Below, piece after piece: positions 28,901-35,300 of a DNA stretch of 64,000 bases. The DNA lies in contig JALIZF010001882.1 of the NCBI GenBank assembly GCA_029948255.1, positions 744,001 through 808,000 of the forward strand, in the 5' to 3' direction. The position numbers were made by a program, and so were the translations under genes. The notes beneath the pieces are model-generated. The model had not been told where the DNA came from and ran no database searches. It worked only from the letters and a program-made list of their open reading frames with translations. Origin of the DNA: Telmatactis stephensoni (lineage: Eukaryota; Cnidaria; Anthozoa; Actiniaria; Isophelliidae). Position 1 is the first letter of the stretch, and every line of letters begins with the position of its first letter.

Positions 28901-30913
28901 GAGTGATTTTGAGGGAGGTCCTGACAAAAAAGCGATAACAGTATGTATTTCATATAAAATCTAAAACCTAAAATGCCAAAAAATAGATAGATATTTAATA
29001 TTTACAAATTACAACAGGCATATTGAGGAGGGGGAAGGAAATCTTTTAAAATTTCATTTTCCAATATCAGAGCACACAGAATGTGGTGTCAAAGCCATCT
29101 ATCGTGTCTCACGGCCCTCCGAGAAGGAACGTATGACGTCATGTGGTGTCCATAGTAACCATCGTCTATTGTGGCATGGAACCAAGACAGCTCATCTCCT
29201 TGGTATTCTCAAAGAAGGACTTAGAATTGAACCACCCGAGGTCGTGAGGACAGGCTGGTTGTTAGGAAAGGTATTTCTTCTTCAGCTATTTGCTTTATAT
29301 TTGGTCTTCCTTCCTTCCCTCCTCTCTCCCTCTCTCCCTCCCTCCCTCTCTCCCTCCCTCCCTTCCTCCCTTCCTCCCTCGCTCCACCCATCCATCGTTG
29401 CTTCCTTCCTGGTCATCCGCGTTATTTCTCTTTTTGTATTTAGCAATGTTGATACTGATATGTTCTTGCCTTGTTCCTAGGGTATTTACTTTTCTGACAG
29501 CCTCGATAAATCCCTACTCTACACAGATATAGAGACCAATTATTATTACCGCAGACGTTATGAAAAGCCACAAAAGGGATATGCGTTACTGTCACAGGTA
29601 CGTCCGCAATAGCTACGTAATCCTTGGACAAGAAATCGTAATACAGAGTTCTGCATACATCTCCATACATTCCATAATCCGTCCATTGCAGGAAACTCCC
29701 GAGCTCGTTATAATGATGACCCCGATAAAACGAACCTTTTTGTCCTTCACAACGAAAATGTATGAAATGTAACCCCGCTATAACGAACCGATTTTTAAGG
29801 CACGGATTTTGCTACGACGTGAGGAAATTGCATGCAATAGTCGCAAAAGTAAGATCGTGTTCCACAATAAGCAATGAGTACGTTTTGTATATATTGAACT
29901 TCTGTCACGAGACATCGCAAGGGCTGGACACACGGTGCAAAAGTCACGCTGTATGTCCGTGCTTTTAAAGTTCCTTTTATCGAGGTTTTATTGTTTACTG
30001 GGCCCAGTTGTACGAAGGTTGGATAAAGTTATCCACCGGATAAGAGTTATCCACTGTATAGATTTTGTATAGATTTTATCCGCTGGATAAGGATTTATCC
30101 GCTGATCAATATCCCTTGGATGTACCCTTTGCCGTTCTCGTAACGTTTTCAAACGATCTAGAGGGCGCGCTTTGCTCGTCTACCGTTGCTTCCCCCTTAC
30201 TTTCTCCGTTGACTAGTCCGTTATCGCGTATACATATTGTATGGAGAACCTCTCTTTCTTTTTTATGATCAACCAGTTTGAACGCCAGTTTGAACCAGTT
30301 TGAACGCCAGTCCCGTTGTACAAAGCGTTCGTAGTATGGCATACTTTAAACAGTTCGAAATCGTTCATCGCTCTTTCCAATATATTCGCCGATATTCTGT
30401 ATGCAGGGAAGGTGGGGTCCGATTTCCCGGCCGGACCAACATTCAGGAAGGTTGAGAAGGTGCTGCCTTTGTATTTACATCTACATATGGTTAGACCTTG
30501 GACGTTACACCATAGGCCCCGTCTTTCCACACTTTACGACTTGCAATGAAGGGACGTTAGAGATCCCACATTACTATTCCAGAGGTTGCCAATACATCAA
30601 TAACACATCGTTTCTGTTTTAGGTGGCACTTGGAACCCAGCACCAGTGGGGCCCTGAAGATACTGCTACAGGCCTTCCACCAAACCAAGACAGTGTGTGG
30701 CAGATGTGTAGACAGATTCCCGAGCCCTCCCTTGACGTTACGACGCCCTATGGAAGCGTTATCCCAGCTGGACCATTCGTCCAAAATCTCCCTTTGATTG
30801 AGAAGTACAAAGATAAAAGGCATATGTTTTCAAATCACAATGAGTACGTGGTGTACAACGAAGTGCAAGTTCAACAGAGATATTTGGTTAAATTTAAGAG
30901 TAAAAGGAATTAA
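450..30913 (+). CDS. Ankyrin-WGR poly(ADP-ribose) polymerase, PME-5-like (47 exons, 5' end outside window)
   Basis: This gene spans almost half the window. Joining 47 exons with GT/AG borders and matching phases gives about 6.9 kb of coding sequence, roughly 2,300 residues, close to C. elegans PME-5 (about 2,280). Domain order is a basic/acidic N-terminus, an ankyrin array, an acidic linker, more ankyrins, WGR, PARP regulatory helical domain and PARP catalytic domain. The enzyme should transfer ADP-ribose from NAD+ to proteins, probably in the nucleus. The first exon here begins in mid-codon, so the start lies upstream. Five exons carry a one-base insertion relative to the frame required by their neighbours (see the 10810-16422 entry and exon 7284-7493). 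Vertebrate tankyrase differs in having SAM and no WGR. The family call is very secure; expression and integrity are not shown. Confidence 0.93.
1198..1349. mobile_element. TA-family MITE, degenerate copy 5
   Basis: GAGCATATTTTTGTATGAGTG at the left, GTGATCTATAAAAACAC core and TTTTTTCACAGTAATGTGAAA at the right resemble the family, but the right terminus is eroded. A further eroded copy lies at about 43450-43555. Confidence 0.45.
1803..1952. mobile_element. Hairpin MITE
   Basis: TTGCTATGTACATTTCTACC plus AATTCAAAACCTCTGGGAATAAG are inverted in the second half. Intron between PARP exons 1001-1106 and 2132-2295. Confidence 0.55.
1960..2078 (+). mobile_element. Retroelement 3' end with hairpin and (ATT)n tail
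   Basis: A stem AAGCGCCTTAGAGC...GGCGCTT precedes CAGAAATCTAAATT(ATT)n. This hairpin-plus-ATT tail is a common 3' end of marine invertebrate LINE/SINE elements. The 5' part is not visible. Confidence 0.5.
3198..3333. mobile_element. Hairpin MITE
   Basis: GAATCGTTTTCAGTGCGCATGTG and ATTTTATCCCGAAT are repeated inverted near 3290-3333. Intronic in the PARP gene. Confidence 0.55.
4415..8593 (+). CDS. PARP gene, first ankyrin-repeat block (one exon frameshifted)
   Basis: Exons are 4415-4578, 5375-5606, 6632-6788, 7284-7493, 7873-8100 and 8549-8593. Ankyrin signatures are clear: LPLHAACINPN, GKTPLMIAAKYGREKNVEALL, TALMHAAKNGH and GNTSVHYASAYGWLHCLQLLI. Such arrays usually bind protein partners. 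Exon 7284-7493 is 210 nt where its neighbours require 209. The frame breaks at the CCC run 7332-7334; reading CC there restores AAKNGHSSVVAYLLRLGVD and the phase of the next exon. The 9430-9690 exon follows directly in phase 0. Confidence 0.88.
4736..5020 (+). repeat. (CAGA)n microsatellite cluster
   Basis: About 18 perfect GACA units at 4878-4950, then CCAG units and a second short CAGA run at about 4997. In the PARP intron after exon 4415-4578. Confidence 0.9.
5811..5928 (+). repeat. Two-copy tandem repeat (about 72-bp unit)
   Basis: GGATGTCACTAGATGAACAT...CGATACATACGATCAGCG occurs twice 72 bp apart with a few substitutions. Intron after PARP exon 5375-5606; the remainder of that intron (to 6631) shows nothing else recognisable. 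Confidence 0.6.
6901..6999. mobile_element. Short hairpin element
   Basis: ATACCTCAAACCTTGGCTTTTATCC is inverted as GGATAAAAGCTGAGGCTTGAAGTAT. Intronic MITE-like hairpin. Confidence 0.4.
7517..7735 (+). repeat. Three (GAT)n runs with a shared spacer
   Basis: GATGATGAT runs at 7517-7550, 7613-7642 and 7705-7732 alternate with AGACCATTATGAAT-containing spacers, so the whole block is a compound tandem repeat of about 95 bp. Confidence 0.7.
9430..9690 (+). CDS. PARP gene, acidic linker exon
   Basis: A single 261-nt exon, phase 0 at both ends, sits between the two ankyrin blocks. It encodes about 87 residues dominated by Asp, Glu, Asn and Gln, built on GAT/GAC codon runs (ADNDDDANDDDADNDDDED). 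Low-complexity acidic linkers of this kind are usually disordered and are common in nuclear proteins. The codon run resembles the GATGATGAT microsatellites in the upstream intron at 7.5-7.73 kb, so the linker probably varies in length between alleles. Confidence 0.85.
10208..10386. mobile_element. MITE with GGGGCGTATCCAG ends
   Basis: AGGGGCGTATCCAG at the left and CTGGATACGCCCCCCT at the right; the interior has three copies of GTGACCCCCCTTTG. Intronic in the PARP gene. Confidence 0.6.
10491..10621. mobile_element. Hairpin MITE
   Basis: GGAGTTCTTTAT...GTGTTTTATCGG is inverted in GATAAAACACGATCTCGAGTTCTTTAT. An additional related half-copy continues to about 10740. Confidence 0.55.
10810..16422 (+). 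CDS. PARP gene, second ankyrin block with four single-base insertions
   Basis: Exons are 10810-10971, 11480-11627, 11999-12170, 12701-12848, 13349-13453, 14148-14186, 14679-14750, 15549-15613 and 16247-16422. Repeats include GQTPLMIALLQ, FGLTPLMVAFTK, NGFTPLLHACE and YGRTPLHFAVLRNNSKAVQEL. Four exons are one base too long for the flanking phases. Removing one base from GGG (11548-11550), AAA (12070-12072), GGGG (12816-12819) or TT (15581-15582) restores one continuous frame each time. Otherwise each runs out of frame or into a stop. Splice sites are intact throughout. Either the consensus is wrong here or the allele is broken; the sequence alone cannot decide. Confidence 0.8.
11083..11370 (+). 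mobile_element. tRNA-derived SINE
   Basis: GGATGGCACAGTTGGTTAGTGC (A box) and GAGTTTCGATCC (B box) are spaced as in a tRNA. The body continues to about 11370. Intronic in the PARP gene. Confidence 0.55.
13105..13290 (+). mobile_element. tRNA-derived SINE
   Basis: TTGCTCAGTTGGTAGAGTA and GGGTTTGTATCCC give A and B boxes. Intron between PARP exons 12701-12848 and 13349-13453. End approximate. Confidence 0.5.
13540..13935 (+). mobile_element. tRNA-derived SINE
   Basis: GGTGTCTGAGTGGCTAAAAG and GGTTTGATTCC resemble A and B boxes of a Ser/Leu-type tRNA. A CAATCGGCGCCTTTTTGAATG stretch is inverted at about 13895-13912. Extent approximate. Confidence 0.45.
13988..14075 (+). repeat. Dispersed repeat, copy 1
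   Basis: TAGTGTGTGTGTGAGAG...CCCCAATTAGTG followed by a short GCACTAG hairpin and A/T-rich tail. A close relative is at 42946-43035. Confidence 0.5.
14993..15433. mobile_element. MITE with TTAA target duplication
   Basis: AGTGCCCCTAACCCCTAAAT and its inverted copy form the ends, with about 55 bp of terminal inverted repeat and further inverted similarity inside. TTAA sits on both sides (14989-14992, 15434-15437). TTAA duplication points to piggyBac- or Kolobok-type mobilisation. It lies in the intron before PARP exon 15549-15613; an 89-codon ORF inside is incidental. Confidence 0.75.
16083..16175. repeat. GGCCCGGTTGCTCGAAGG-type repeat fragment
   Basis: GGCCCGGTTGCTCGAAGGC with GCTAACCCGCCTTCAAAC nearby resembles one family of cnidarian hairpin elements. 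Just before PARP exon 16247-16422. Confidence 0.35.
16491..16900. mobile_element. Long-TIR MITE in PARP intron
   Basis: AATTGACTCTTATCACGC and its inverse bound a 410-bp element with about 130 bp of inverted similarity on each side (AAAAAATATCGGATTTATCG etc.). A GATGCACGTCCACAG hairpin is in the middle. No coding capacity. Confidence 0.65.
16995..20943 (+). CDS. PARP gene, third ankyrin block
   Basis: Exons are 16995-17071, 17744-17856, 18356-18590, 19263-19440, 20000-20076 and 20851-20943, all in frame with phases 2, 1, 2, 0, 2, 2. Ankyrin cores include YGRSALSYAVTNEP, SRTILHYAINTTTGG, GRIPLHYAFVSMG, FGQTVLHRAAIRGATLCILHL and NTALSLALREGHN. No frameshifts are present, in contrast to the block just upstream. 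The large introns hold GTTC/GTTG, TCTG and ATT/ATC microsatellites and a TA-flanked MITE. Confidence 0.9.
17580..17607 (+). repeat. (GGT)n microsatellite
   Basis: Nine GGT units in a PARP intron. Confidence 0.85.
18058..18192 (+). repeat. (GTTC/GTTG/GTTT)n microsatellite
   Basis: Tetranucleotide units of the form GTTN run for about 135 bp and produce spurious ORFs on both strands. Confidence 0.85.
18615..18747. mobile_element. TA-flanked MITE (GAGCAGATTTCGTATGA family), copy 1
   Basis: Terminal inverted repeat GAGCAGATTTCGTATGA, TA on both sides, and the internal motif GATGTCTATAAAAACATTCG. The TA duplication suggests Tc1/mariner mobilisation. Intronic in the PARP gene, just after exon 18356-18590. 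Confidence 0.7.
19497..19970 (+). repeat. (TCTG/TTTG)n then (ATT)n(ATC)n microsatellites
   Basis: TCTG/TTTG units to about 19730, then ATC runs, ATT x14 (19866-19905) and ATC/ACC units to 19970. Intron before PARP exon 20000-20076, only 30 bp from its acceptor. Confidence 0.85.
20483..20748. mobile_element. MITE filled with GATCCC-type repeats, copy 1
   Basis: Termini CAGGGTATCAAC and CTAGTTACTACCCTG are imperfect inverted repeats. Both sides carry AATCAAA (20476-20482 and 20749-20755), a 7-bp duplication. The inside is a degenerate run of GATCCCTGATCCC, GTGATCCCGATCCC and GGCTAAAAATCTGATCC units. It lies in the intron between PARP exons 20000-20076 and 20851-20943. Confidence 0.7.
21600..24977 (+). 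CDS. PARP gene, distal ankyrin block
   Basis: Exons are 21600-21759, 22166-22318, 22525-22642, 23155-23257, 23554-23728, 24277-24456 and 24813-24977, all canonical and in frame. Recognisable repeats are GRNVLHLLALHIAGENDVVEK, GAIPLHYAACNGNKRLCELLL, GRTPLMEVVRANMEDIVKVLL and DKTPLDYAMKQQSGKMKKALM. This is the last ankyrin sequence before the WGR exons. The array as a whole runs through roughly 20 kb of genomic DNA in about two dozen exons. Confidence 0.9.
21786..21926. mobile_element. TA-family MITE, copy 2
   Basis: Same internal GATGTCTATAAAAACATTCG motif and CATACGAAATGTGCTC end as the copy at 18.6 kb. The left end is slightly changed (GAGCGGTTTTCGTATGAG). Intronic in the PARP gene. Confidence 0.65.
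22414..22482. repeat. Near-perfect 70-bp hairpin
   Basis: CTCCTTCGCAG.CGTTATTTGGGTCGGGTT pairs with AACCCGACCCAAATAACGTCTGCGAAGGAG around a short loop. Intronic in the PARP gene, 43 bp before exon 22525-22642. Confidence 0.65.
23810..24216. mobile_element. GCAAC-rich repeat plus inverted repeat
   Basis: 23810-23985 is related to 63425-63640 (ACGACGCAAC, CAACATTG, GTTGCAGAAAC blocks). 23984-24080 is inverted at 24115-24216 (CTTAAGCAGGAGA, TTTTTGTCAACGC, GTTCATCCGTTCGC). Together they fill the intron before PARP exon 24277-24456. Confidence 0.5.
25197..25970 (+). CDS. PARP gene, WGR domain exons
   Basis: Exons are 25197-25393, 25603-25708 and 25801-25970. The first is an acidic, Pro-rich spacer. 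The next two encode the WGR fold: a lead-in YGMFGLNNFYKMQ, then a strand reading DLWVLLNRWGRLGDSGQ with the diagnostic Trp-Gly-Arg, and a C-terminal EATKEFRKIFRSKTGNHWED. In PARP1-3 the WGR domain binds DNA ends and relays activation to the regulatory domain. Its presence separates this protein from vertebrate tankyrases. Phases chain 2, 0, 2 into the regulatory domain. Confidence 0.94.
25454..25560. mobile_element. Short MITE, GGGCTTCCTGTGG family, copy 1
   Basis: TAAGTCGG...TTGGGCTTCCTGTGGAG...CGACTTACTGAATCAGTCT; ends inverted (TAAGTCG/CGACTTA). Between two WGR-region exons of the PARP gene. Confidence 0.5.
26354..28666 (+). CDS. PARP gene, regulatory (helical) domain exons
   Basis: Exons are 26354-26510, 26849-26970, 27405-27465, 27785-27962 and 28556-28666. 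The translation follows the PARP1 helical domain: SRLPKKLQKLMKNI, then MPFGRLSKETINKARDVL (PARP1 has the equivalent PLGKLSKRQI helix), then the YYMMIPR segment that begins the catalytic fold, and INPSDYCYRALGTHIELID. In PARP1 this helical region inhibits the enzyme until DNA is bound, so DNA-responsive activity is a reasonable inference. The donor after 27465 (GTGCAA) is weak, but phase and content support it. Intron 26971-27404 holds a tRNA-derived SINE. Confidence 0.92.
27005..27190 (+). mobile_element. tRNA-derived SINE
   Basis: GATAGCTCAGTTGGAGAGC and GGTTTGAGTCC are A and B boxes at tRNA spacing; no acceptor stem, so not a tRNA gene. Intron of the PARP regulatory-domain exons. Confidence 0.55.
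28330..28441. mobile_element. Short MITE, GGGCTTCCTGTGG family, copy 2
   Basis: GACTGATTCCTTAAGTCGG and CGACTTATGGAGTTCGTC frame the same TTGGGCTTCCTGTGG and GAAAACTACGACTTA blocks as copy 1. Confidence 0.5.
28795..28843 (+). repeat. (GAGCC)n minisatellite
   Basis: About nine perfect copies of CGAGC/GAGCC between two PARP exons; a Ser/Ala/Arg/Leu-repeat ORF on the other strand is an artefact of it. Confidence 0.8.
29071..30913 (+). CDS. PARP gene, catalytic domain and stop
   Basis: Exons are 29071-29270, 29481-29597 and 30623-30913, with TAA at 30911-30913. The H-Y-E triad is complete: His in HRLLWHGTKTAHLLGILKEG, Tyr in GIYFSDSLDKS, and Glu in NHNEYVVYNEVQVQQRYLV, matching PARP1 H862, Y896 and E988. 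The Glu is the residue needed for chain elongation, so the enzyme is predicted to make poly(ADP-ribose) rather than only mono-ADP-ribosylate. The protein ends soon after the last strand (VKFKSKRN), with no added domain. Confidence 0.95.
29306..29395 (+). repeat. CCCTCCCT/CCTT pyrimidine tract
   Basis: About 90 bp of CCTTCCCTCC-type sequence in the short intron between the two exons that carry the PARP catalytic His and Tyr. Confidence 0.85.
30000..30110. repeat. GGATAA/TTATCC hairpin repeat fragment
   Basis: GGGCCCAGTTGTACGAAGG followed by alternating GGATAA and TTATCC blocks. It looks like one half of a cnidarian MITE; the matching right end is not seen. In the last PARP intron. Confidence 0.5.
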
Positions 30914-31057
30914 AAATTTTGGTAGGGGGACAGTATCCCCAAAAACCTGAAAGGTTTGAATTTAGAAAATTCAGTGGTAGGCAACATGGTAGGATAGAAT
31001 CCCAAAATGGAAAAACATGTACACTTCTGTTTTTTGAATATTAATCCAATTTTTTTG

Positions 31058-31063
31058 AATAAA
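31058..31063 (+). terminator. Candidate polyadenylation signal of the PARP gene
   Basis: AATAAA lies 145 bp after the PARP stop codon in AT-rich sequence, with no other AATAAA between. The cleavage site is not determined. Confidence 0.6.
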
Positions 31064-31153
31064 TTAGATGTACACGATTATATAGACACAGCGATCCCAA
31101 TGTGTGAATCAAGATTACAAATCTCGATGCGGGAATCCTGTGGTAGAGGAATA

Positions 31154-31306
31154 TTTATTATATGGCTATGATAGTACGCGCGCTCTGATTGGCTGATTTC
31201 CGGTCTGATATTTTCCCATCTCGGACCGTTTCCATGGCAATCGGTCTGATATCGGAAGTTCGCTTGATTTTTGTCGATACAGCGAGGAAAATAGCCATAT
31301 AATAAA
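31154..31306. mobile_element. Hairpin MITE downstream of the PARP gene
   Basis: TTTATTATATGGCTAT and ATAGCCATATAATAAA close a 153-bp element rich in GGTCTGATAT and CGGTC blocks. It abuts a second palindrome (31311-31451). Confidence 0.6.
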
Positions 31307-31310
31307 CAAT

Positions 31311-31451
31311 TTATTAACCGAGCTTGCTCGGTCTGTACGGGAAAATATCAGACCTCGGTCTTTTTTGTACGGACCTCGCCTACGGCTCGGTCCGTACTGT
31401 CAAGACCTCGGTCTGATATTTTCCCGTACAGACCTCGCGCTCGGTTAATAA
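31311..31451. repeat. 141-bp palindrome
   Basis: TTATTAACCGAG..GCTCGGTCTGTACGGGAAAATATCAGACCTCGGTC is inverted in the right half around CGCCTACGGCTCGGTCC. Lies between the two convergent genes. Confidence 0.65.
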
Positions 31452-31988
31452 CCCTTTAATACTATACGGACTTTTCAGAGCGCGGTGTCTGCTGGCAGAT
31501 TGCCGATATGTTGATAGGTGTCACCTTTTACCCTCCATGGGATCGTCCCTATCGAGTTTTAATTCATTTATGCGAGGATGTATATTTTCGGGCGCTGTTG
31601 TAGGTAAGATAGTTGATAAGGGACTATAGTCTTTGTAGGCATAAGGATATATGTCAAAAGTAAGAGATCAATGTTCTTAAAGTATATATCTAGCGGTATA
31701 ATGTAATATCTTTACATGAAGTACTTTGGCAGCTTGAATATTTACAATTAAAGGAAAATAAAATAAAATTAGATGAATTTCTAATGAAATTTTCAACGTC
31801 AGTAACATAATTCTAACTTATAAATTCTCATGTTTTGGATAAAAATGGTTAAAAAATAACATCTAACTAATTATATTAACGCCCTTCCACACCATCAAAT
31901 TTTCTATGCAATTTTTTCATGGAAAATGGATTTTCCCTGTCTGCACAAGCAAATTTCATATGACAAACGCATAAATAATCAATACTAT

Positions 31989-32109
31989 CTCCAAGTCTCA
32001 CTTGTTAATTTTTTCAGTTGCTTGGGCTTCCTGTGTTGTAATTCGGGCACTTCCGGTTACGACACAGGAAGCCCAAGCAACGGAGAATATTAACGAGTGA
32101 GACTTGGAG
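31989..32109. mobile_element. Hairpin MITE in the MAU2 3' region
   Basis: CTCCAAGTCTCACTTGTTAAT and TTGCTTGGGCTTCCTGTGT are inverted at 32070-32109. Shares GGGCTTCCTGTG with the MITEs at 25.5 and 28.4 kb. If the tentative last exon is right, it lies in the MAU2 3' UTR or just past it. Confidence 0.6.
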
Positions 32110-32340
32110 CAAGTGTAAAAGTCTATCAAATCTATAGGGAAAATTGTTAAACTGCTTGAATATCATCAGTCGAACGAGAAAATCATAACTTTAGCTTCTT
32201 GACCTTCCCGTTGTTGTTGTTGTTGTTATTGTTGTTGTTGTTTTTAATTGAGGGCCATAATGTAAACTCTCCCTTTCAGTACAGTAGCATAGACTCTGTG
32301 CCTCAAGGCTTGAGGACTTTCTTTCCAACCAGCATTCACT

Positions 32341-32384
32341 CTAGCTCAATGGGTGTGCACGATGTTCATGTTTCTGATCTGACA
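32341..32384 (-). CDS. MAU2: Possible last exon of MAU2
   Basis: Exon 18 ends in phase 1 after LIE. The only compatible short exon I found downstream reads [11 protein letters not shown] then TAG (32341-32343), in the correct frame from either of two acceptors, giving a start at 32378 or 32384. It loosely resembles the human QDHIEACSL stretch but lacks the longer human tail. The acceptors have poor pyrimidine tracts. Treat as tentative. Confidence 0.35.
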
Positions 32385-35300
32385 CTCTAGTTTCCATGAG
32401 TTGTCTGGAGTTTAAGGAGCAGGATTGTTTGATTCCCTTTTACATCATTCCACTTGGACCAGCTTGGCTAAAGTTGGTGAGAAAAAGACTTGTGTCTTGT
32501 TGATTTGGGAGGTTTTGTGCTTCGTTAATTTTTGCTGGAGATACAACGCCAACCCACTAGAGAAAGAGATGAGATTCAAATCAATTTATCACTGTTGGCG
32601 ATGACATTTATGATGTTGATGATAGTGGTGATGATGATGATGATGTGCGATGTAATTTTCGTATATACATAAATTGGAATCGAGGATTCGTTTTCTTGAG
32701 CTTTTTGGCCTCAGCCACTTCCAGTTAAGCAAACTGAACTTTAAACGTCTTCCACTTTCTTGGGTGATTTTTCAATATTGGGGAGTTCAACTTTGTTGGG
32801 TTCTATAGCTTTTACTGAGACAAAATTGTACATTTTCATTAACACCCACCTCCGTAAGAGCATGTTCTTGTAATTTTCTAGCTTGCATGTGATCTATGAT
32901 TACGAAGATAAAGCGAAAAGATAAGTAAGGCCGAGTTCAGACGTCGAACTTTTGCCGTGTCGAATCTAATAGTTGCATTTTCTAGATAAGAAGTGCGGCG
33001 TCTGAACCTATTGTATTTGACAGATTTGATTAAGTACTAAATTGAACTATTCAGTTCGAATCAAATTTTTCAAATTTACTTGGTTCAGAAGCCGCACTTC
33101 TCATCTACAAACTGCAACTATTAGGTTCGACGCGGCAAAATTCGGCGTAAAATGAAGATAAAAAATGAAACATTTTGGACATTTTTGGCCTGCCGAGTTG
33201 AAGGAGAGTAGAAAAATTAATAATCGTGACTTGAAATATGATTAAAGTGTGCTAATTAGAAAACAAGTTAAGGAAAGAAAGAGGAAGACCTCCCTGAACA
33301 GATGAGCAAACGAGGAATTGAACAAAAGAGCAAGAAAATGTATGAAAAACGAGATCAAAAACATTCACCGCTTACTTTCTATAAGTTGTTTAGTTACGTT
33401 GTGATGTCTTCGAAAACTTTCACTTGCTGAAACTGGGTTACCAAGCATATTATAAAGATCTGAAAGAAGACAAAATTAGACAAATTTTTAAAATTTTATC
33501 TTTTATTTATTCAAGAAAGACGAAAAAACGCGCGCGCGTGCCACTGATATTTGAAGGGCTTTTTCCTAACTGCTCAATGGCTTTTTGTTTCTTTCTCGCT
33601 GTTTGCTTTAAGGGAGCGTTCATTAATTATGCCTCGGGGTGGGCTGGAGGAAAATTAAGGGGGGCTTCAGAAAAGAATTGCTCAACAAGGGGTGGGCTTC
33701 TTAATACTTTTTAGCTGAGAAGGGGGGGGATCGAAAAATAAAATATGGAGTGTAGAGAACGATAACAATTTGATTAATTCACAAGCTATTTTAAAGCCAC
33801 ATTTAACATTGGTATCATGCACTTGTTGCTTCTAAACATAAAGCTCAGCATTAACATAACAATTACGTTTTTATCAAAATCTCCTAATTAAACAATTTCA
33901 AAATTTATAAACAAATGTGGGAAAGTAATAAGTATGCATAATACCATGATCACCTCGGGATCTATTGTTTTTGGAGGGACGTTTAATCGCTAACATCCCT
34001 AGAAAGAGGGAAAATTAGTTGTAGTATTCCCTCATTAATTATGAATGAGGGACGATTAGAACTAATCGTCCCTCATGTTATTCATGAGTGGTTGTCCCTC
34101 ATTTAACGCAATCATCGGGACGATCGGGACAACTTTGCATGCTGTTCCGAAACTCTATAATTTTCTAACGCACCGATACCTCTTACCACTGCACACTCTT
34201 ACGCGTGTGGGATCTATGCATTTTATTTTGCGCATGAGCATAGCGAAGCAAAGAAAACAGCCTCGGGAGGTTTAGTAAAAGTCCCTCGGGACTTCCACTA
34301 AACCTCCCTCAGCTTCGGGGACATTTAATCACTAATATCCCTCAGGGTCATGGTATTACTTATAATTATTGCATTGCAATTGGTGTAAAGACACAGAATG
34401 GCAAGGCCCAGTCATGTATAGAGTTCCAGAACCTCATCCCGATAAGGATAATGTAGGTCATTACATGGACGTTTTTAGGACACCCACCGGTACACTTGAT
34501 GGTCAGCCGAGGCCAGTTGATCAGTTTGCCTCGAGAGCAAATTTAAAGAAACTGTTTGGAGATATGATGAAATATCGATTTCCAATGACAAAGAAATCAA
34601 AGATTTATAATATTTATAATTATTGCTGCCAAATACATTGTCAACGAAGAACATGTCAAATCGTATGTGAAACACTTGGAGGAGCTGAAAGCTTGTGCTT
34701 TAATGCGAGCCAGAGAAAGACAAAGGAAGAAGTTACTCAAACAGGCAAAGTCATTTTAAAAAAAAAGACTCTTTGTTTGTTTTGTTTGTTTTGTTTGTTT
34801 TAACGAGGATATAACAGGTAAAGCAAGGCTTTTTTCCAACCTGGTCCTCAAATCCTGAAATAAATACACACTGATAATCGGTAAACATAAAGTGTTTAAA
34901 AATCCCAACTGGCAAGGAGGCGAACCAGTTGGCTATATTACAAGCATGGCCGAGAAACTGAATTTGAACTAATCGAAATCGGAACAAATTCAGTCTCAGC
35001 TAGTGGCCAGAGCGGGTATCGAACCTGGGACCGCCAGATTGCGAGACCAACGCTCTGACCACTCGGCCATGCTGCCTCCTATAAGTGTACTACAACTGGA
35101 CTGAACTAGACGGAAATGGACAGTTGTCTTCTCTAACCAAACTTGAACTAAAGCATTACCTTAGTCATTACAAACTTTCATACCATGGAAACAAGAAAGA
35201 CTGGATAAAAAGAATCCAAAGTCATCTTGCTATAGCATCTACTTCCAATCCAGCAACAAGAGCAGATACAGCAGAAAAAAGTAACTATTTATAGTGACGA

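Noticed and set aside
34995..35078. Possible tRNA gene (minus strand)
   Set aside because: A and B boxes are good but no acceptor stem closes; it has a SINE body and an A-rich tail.
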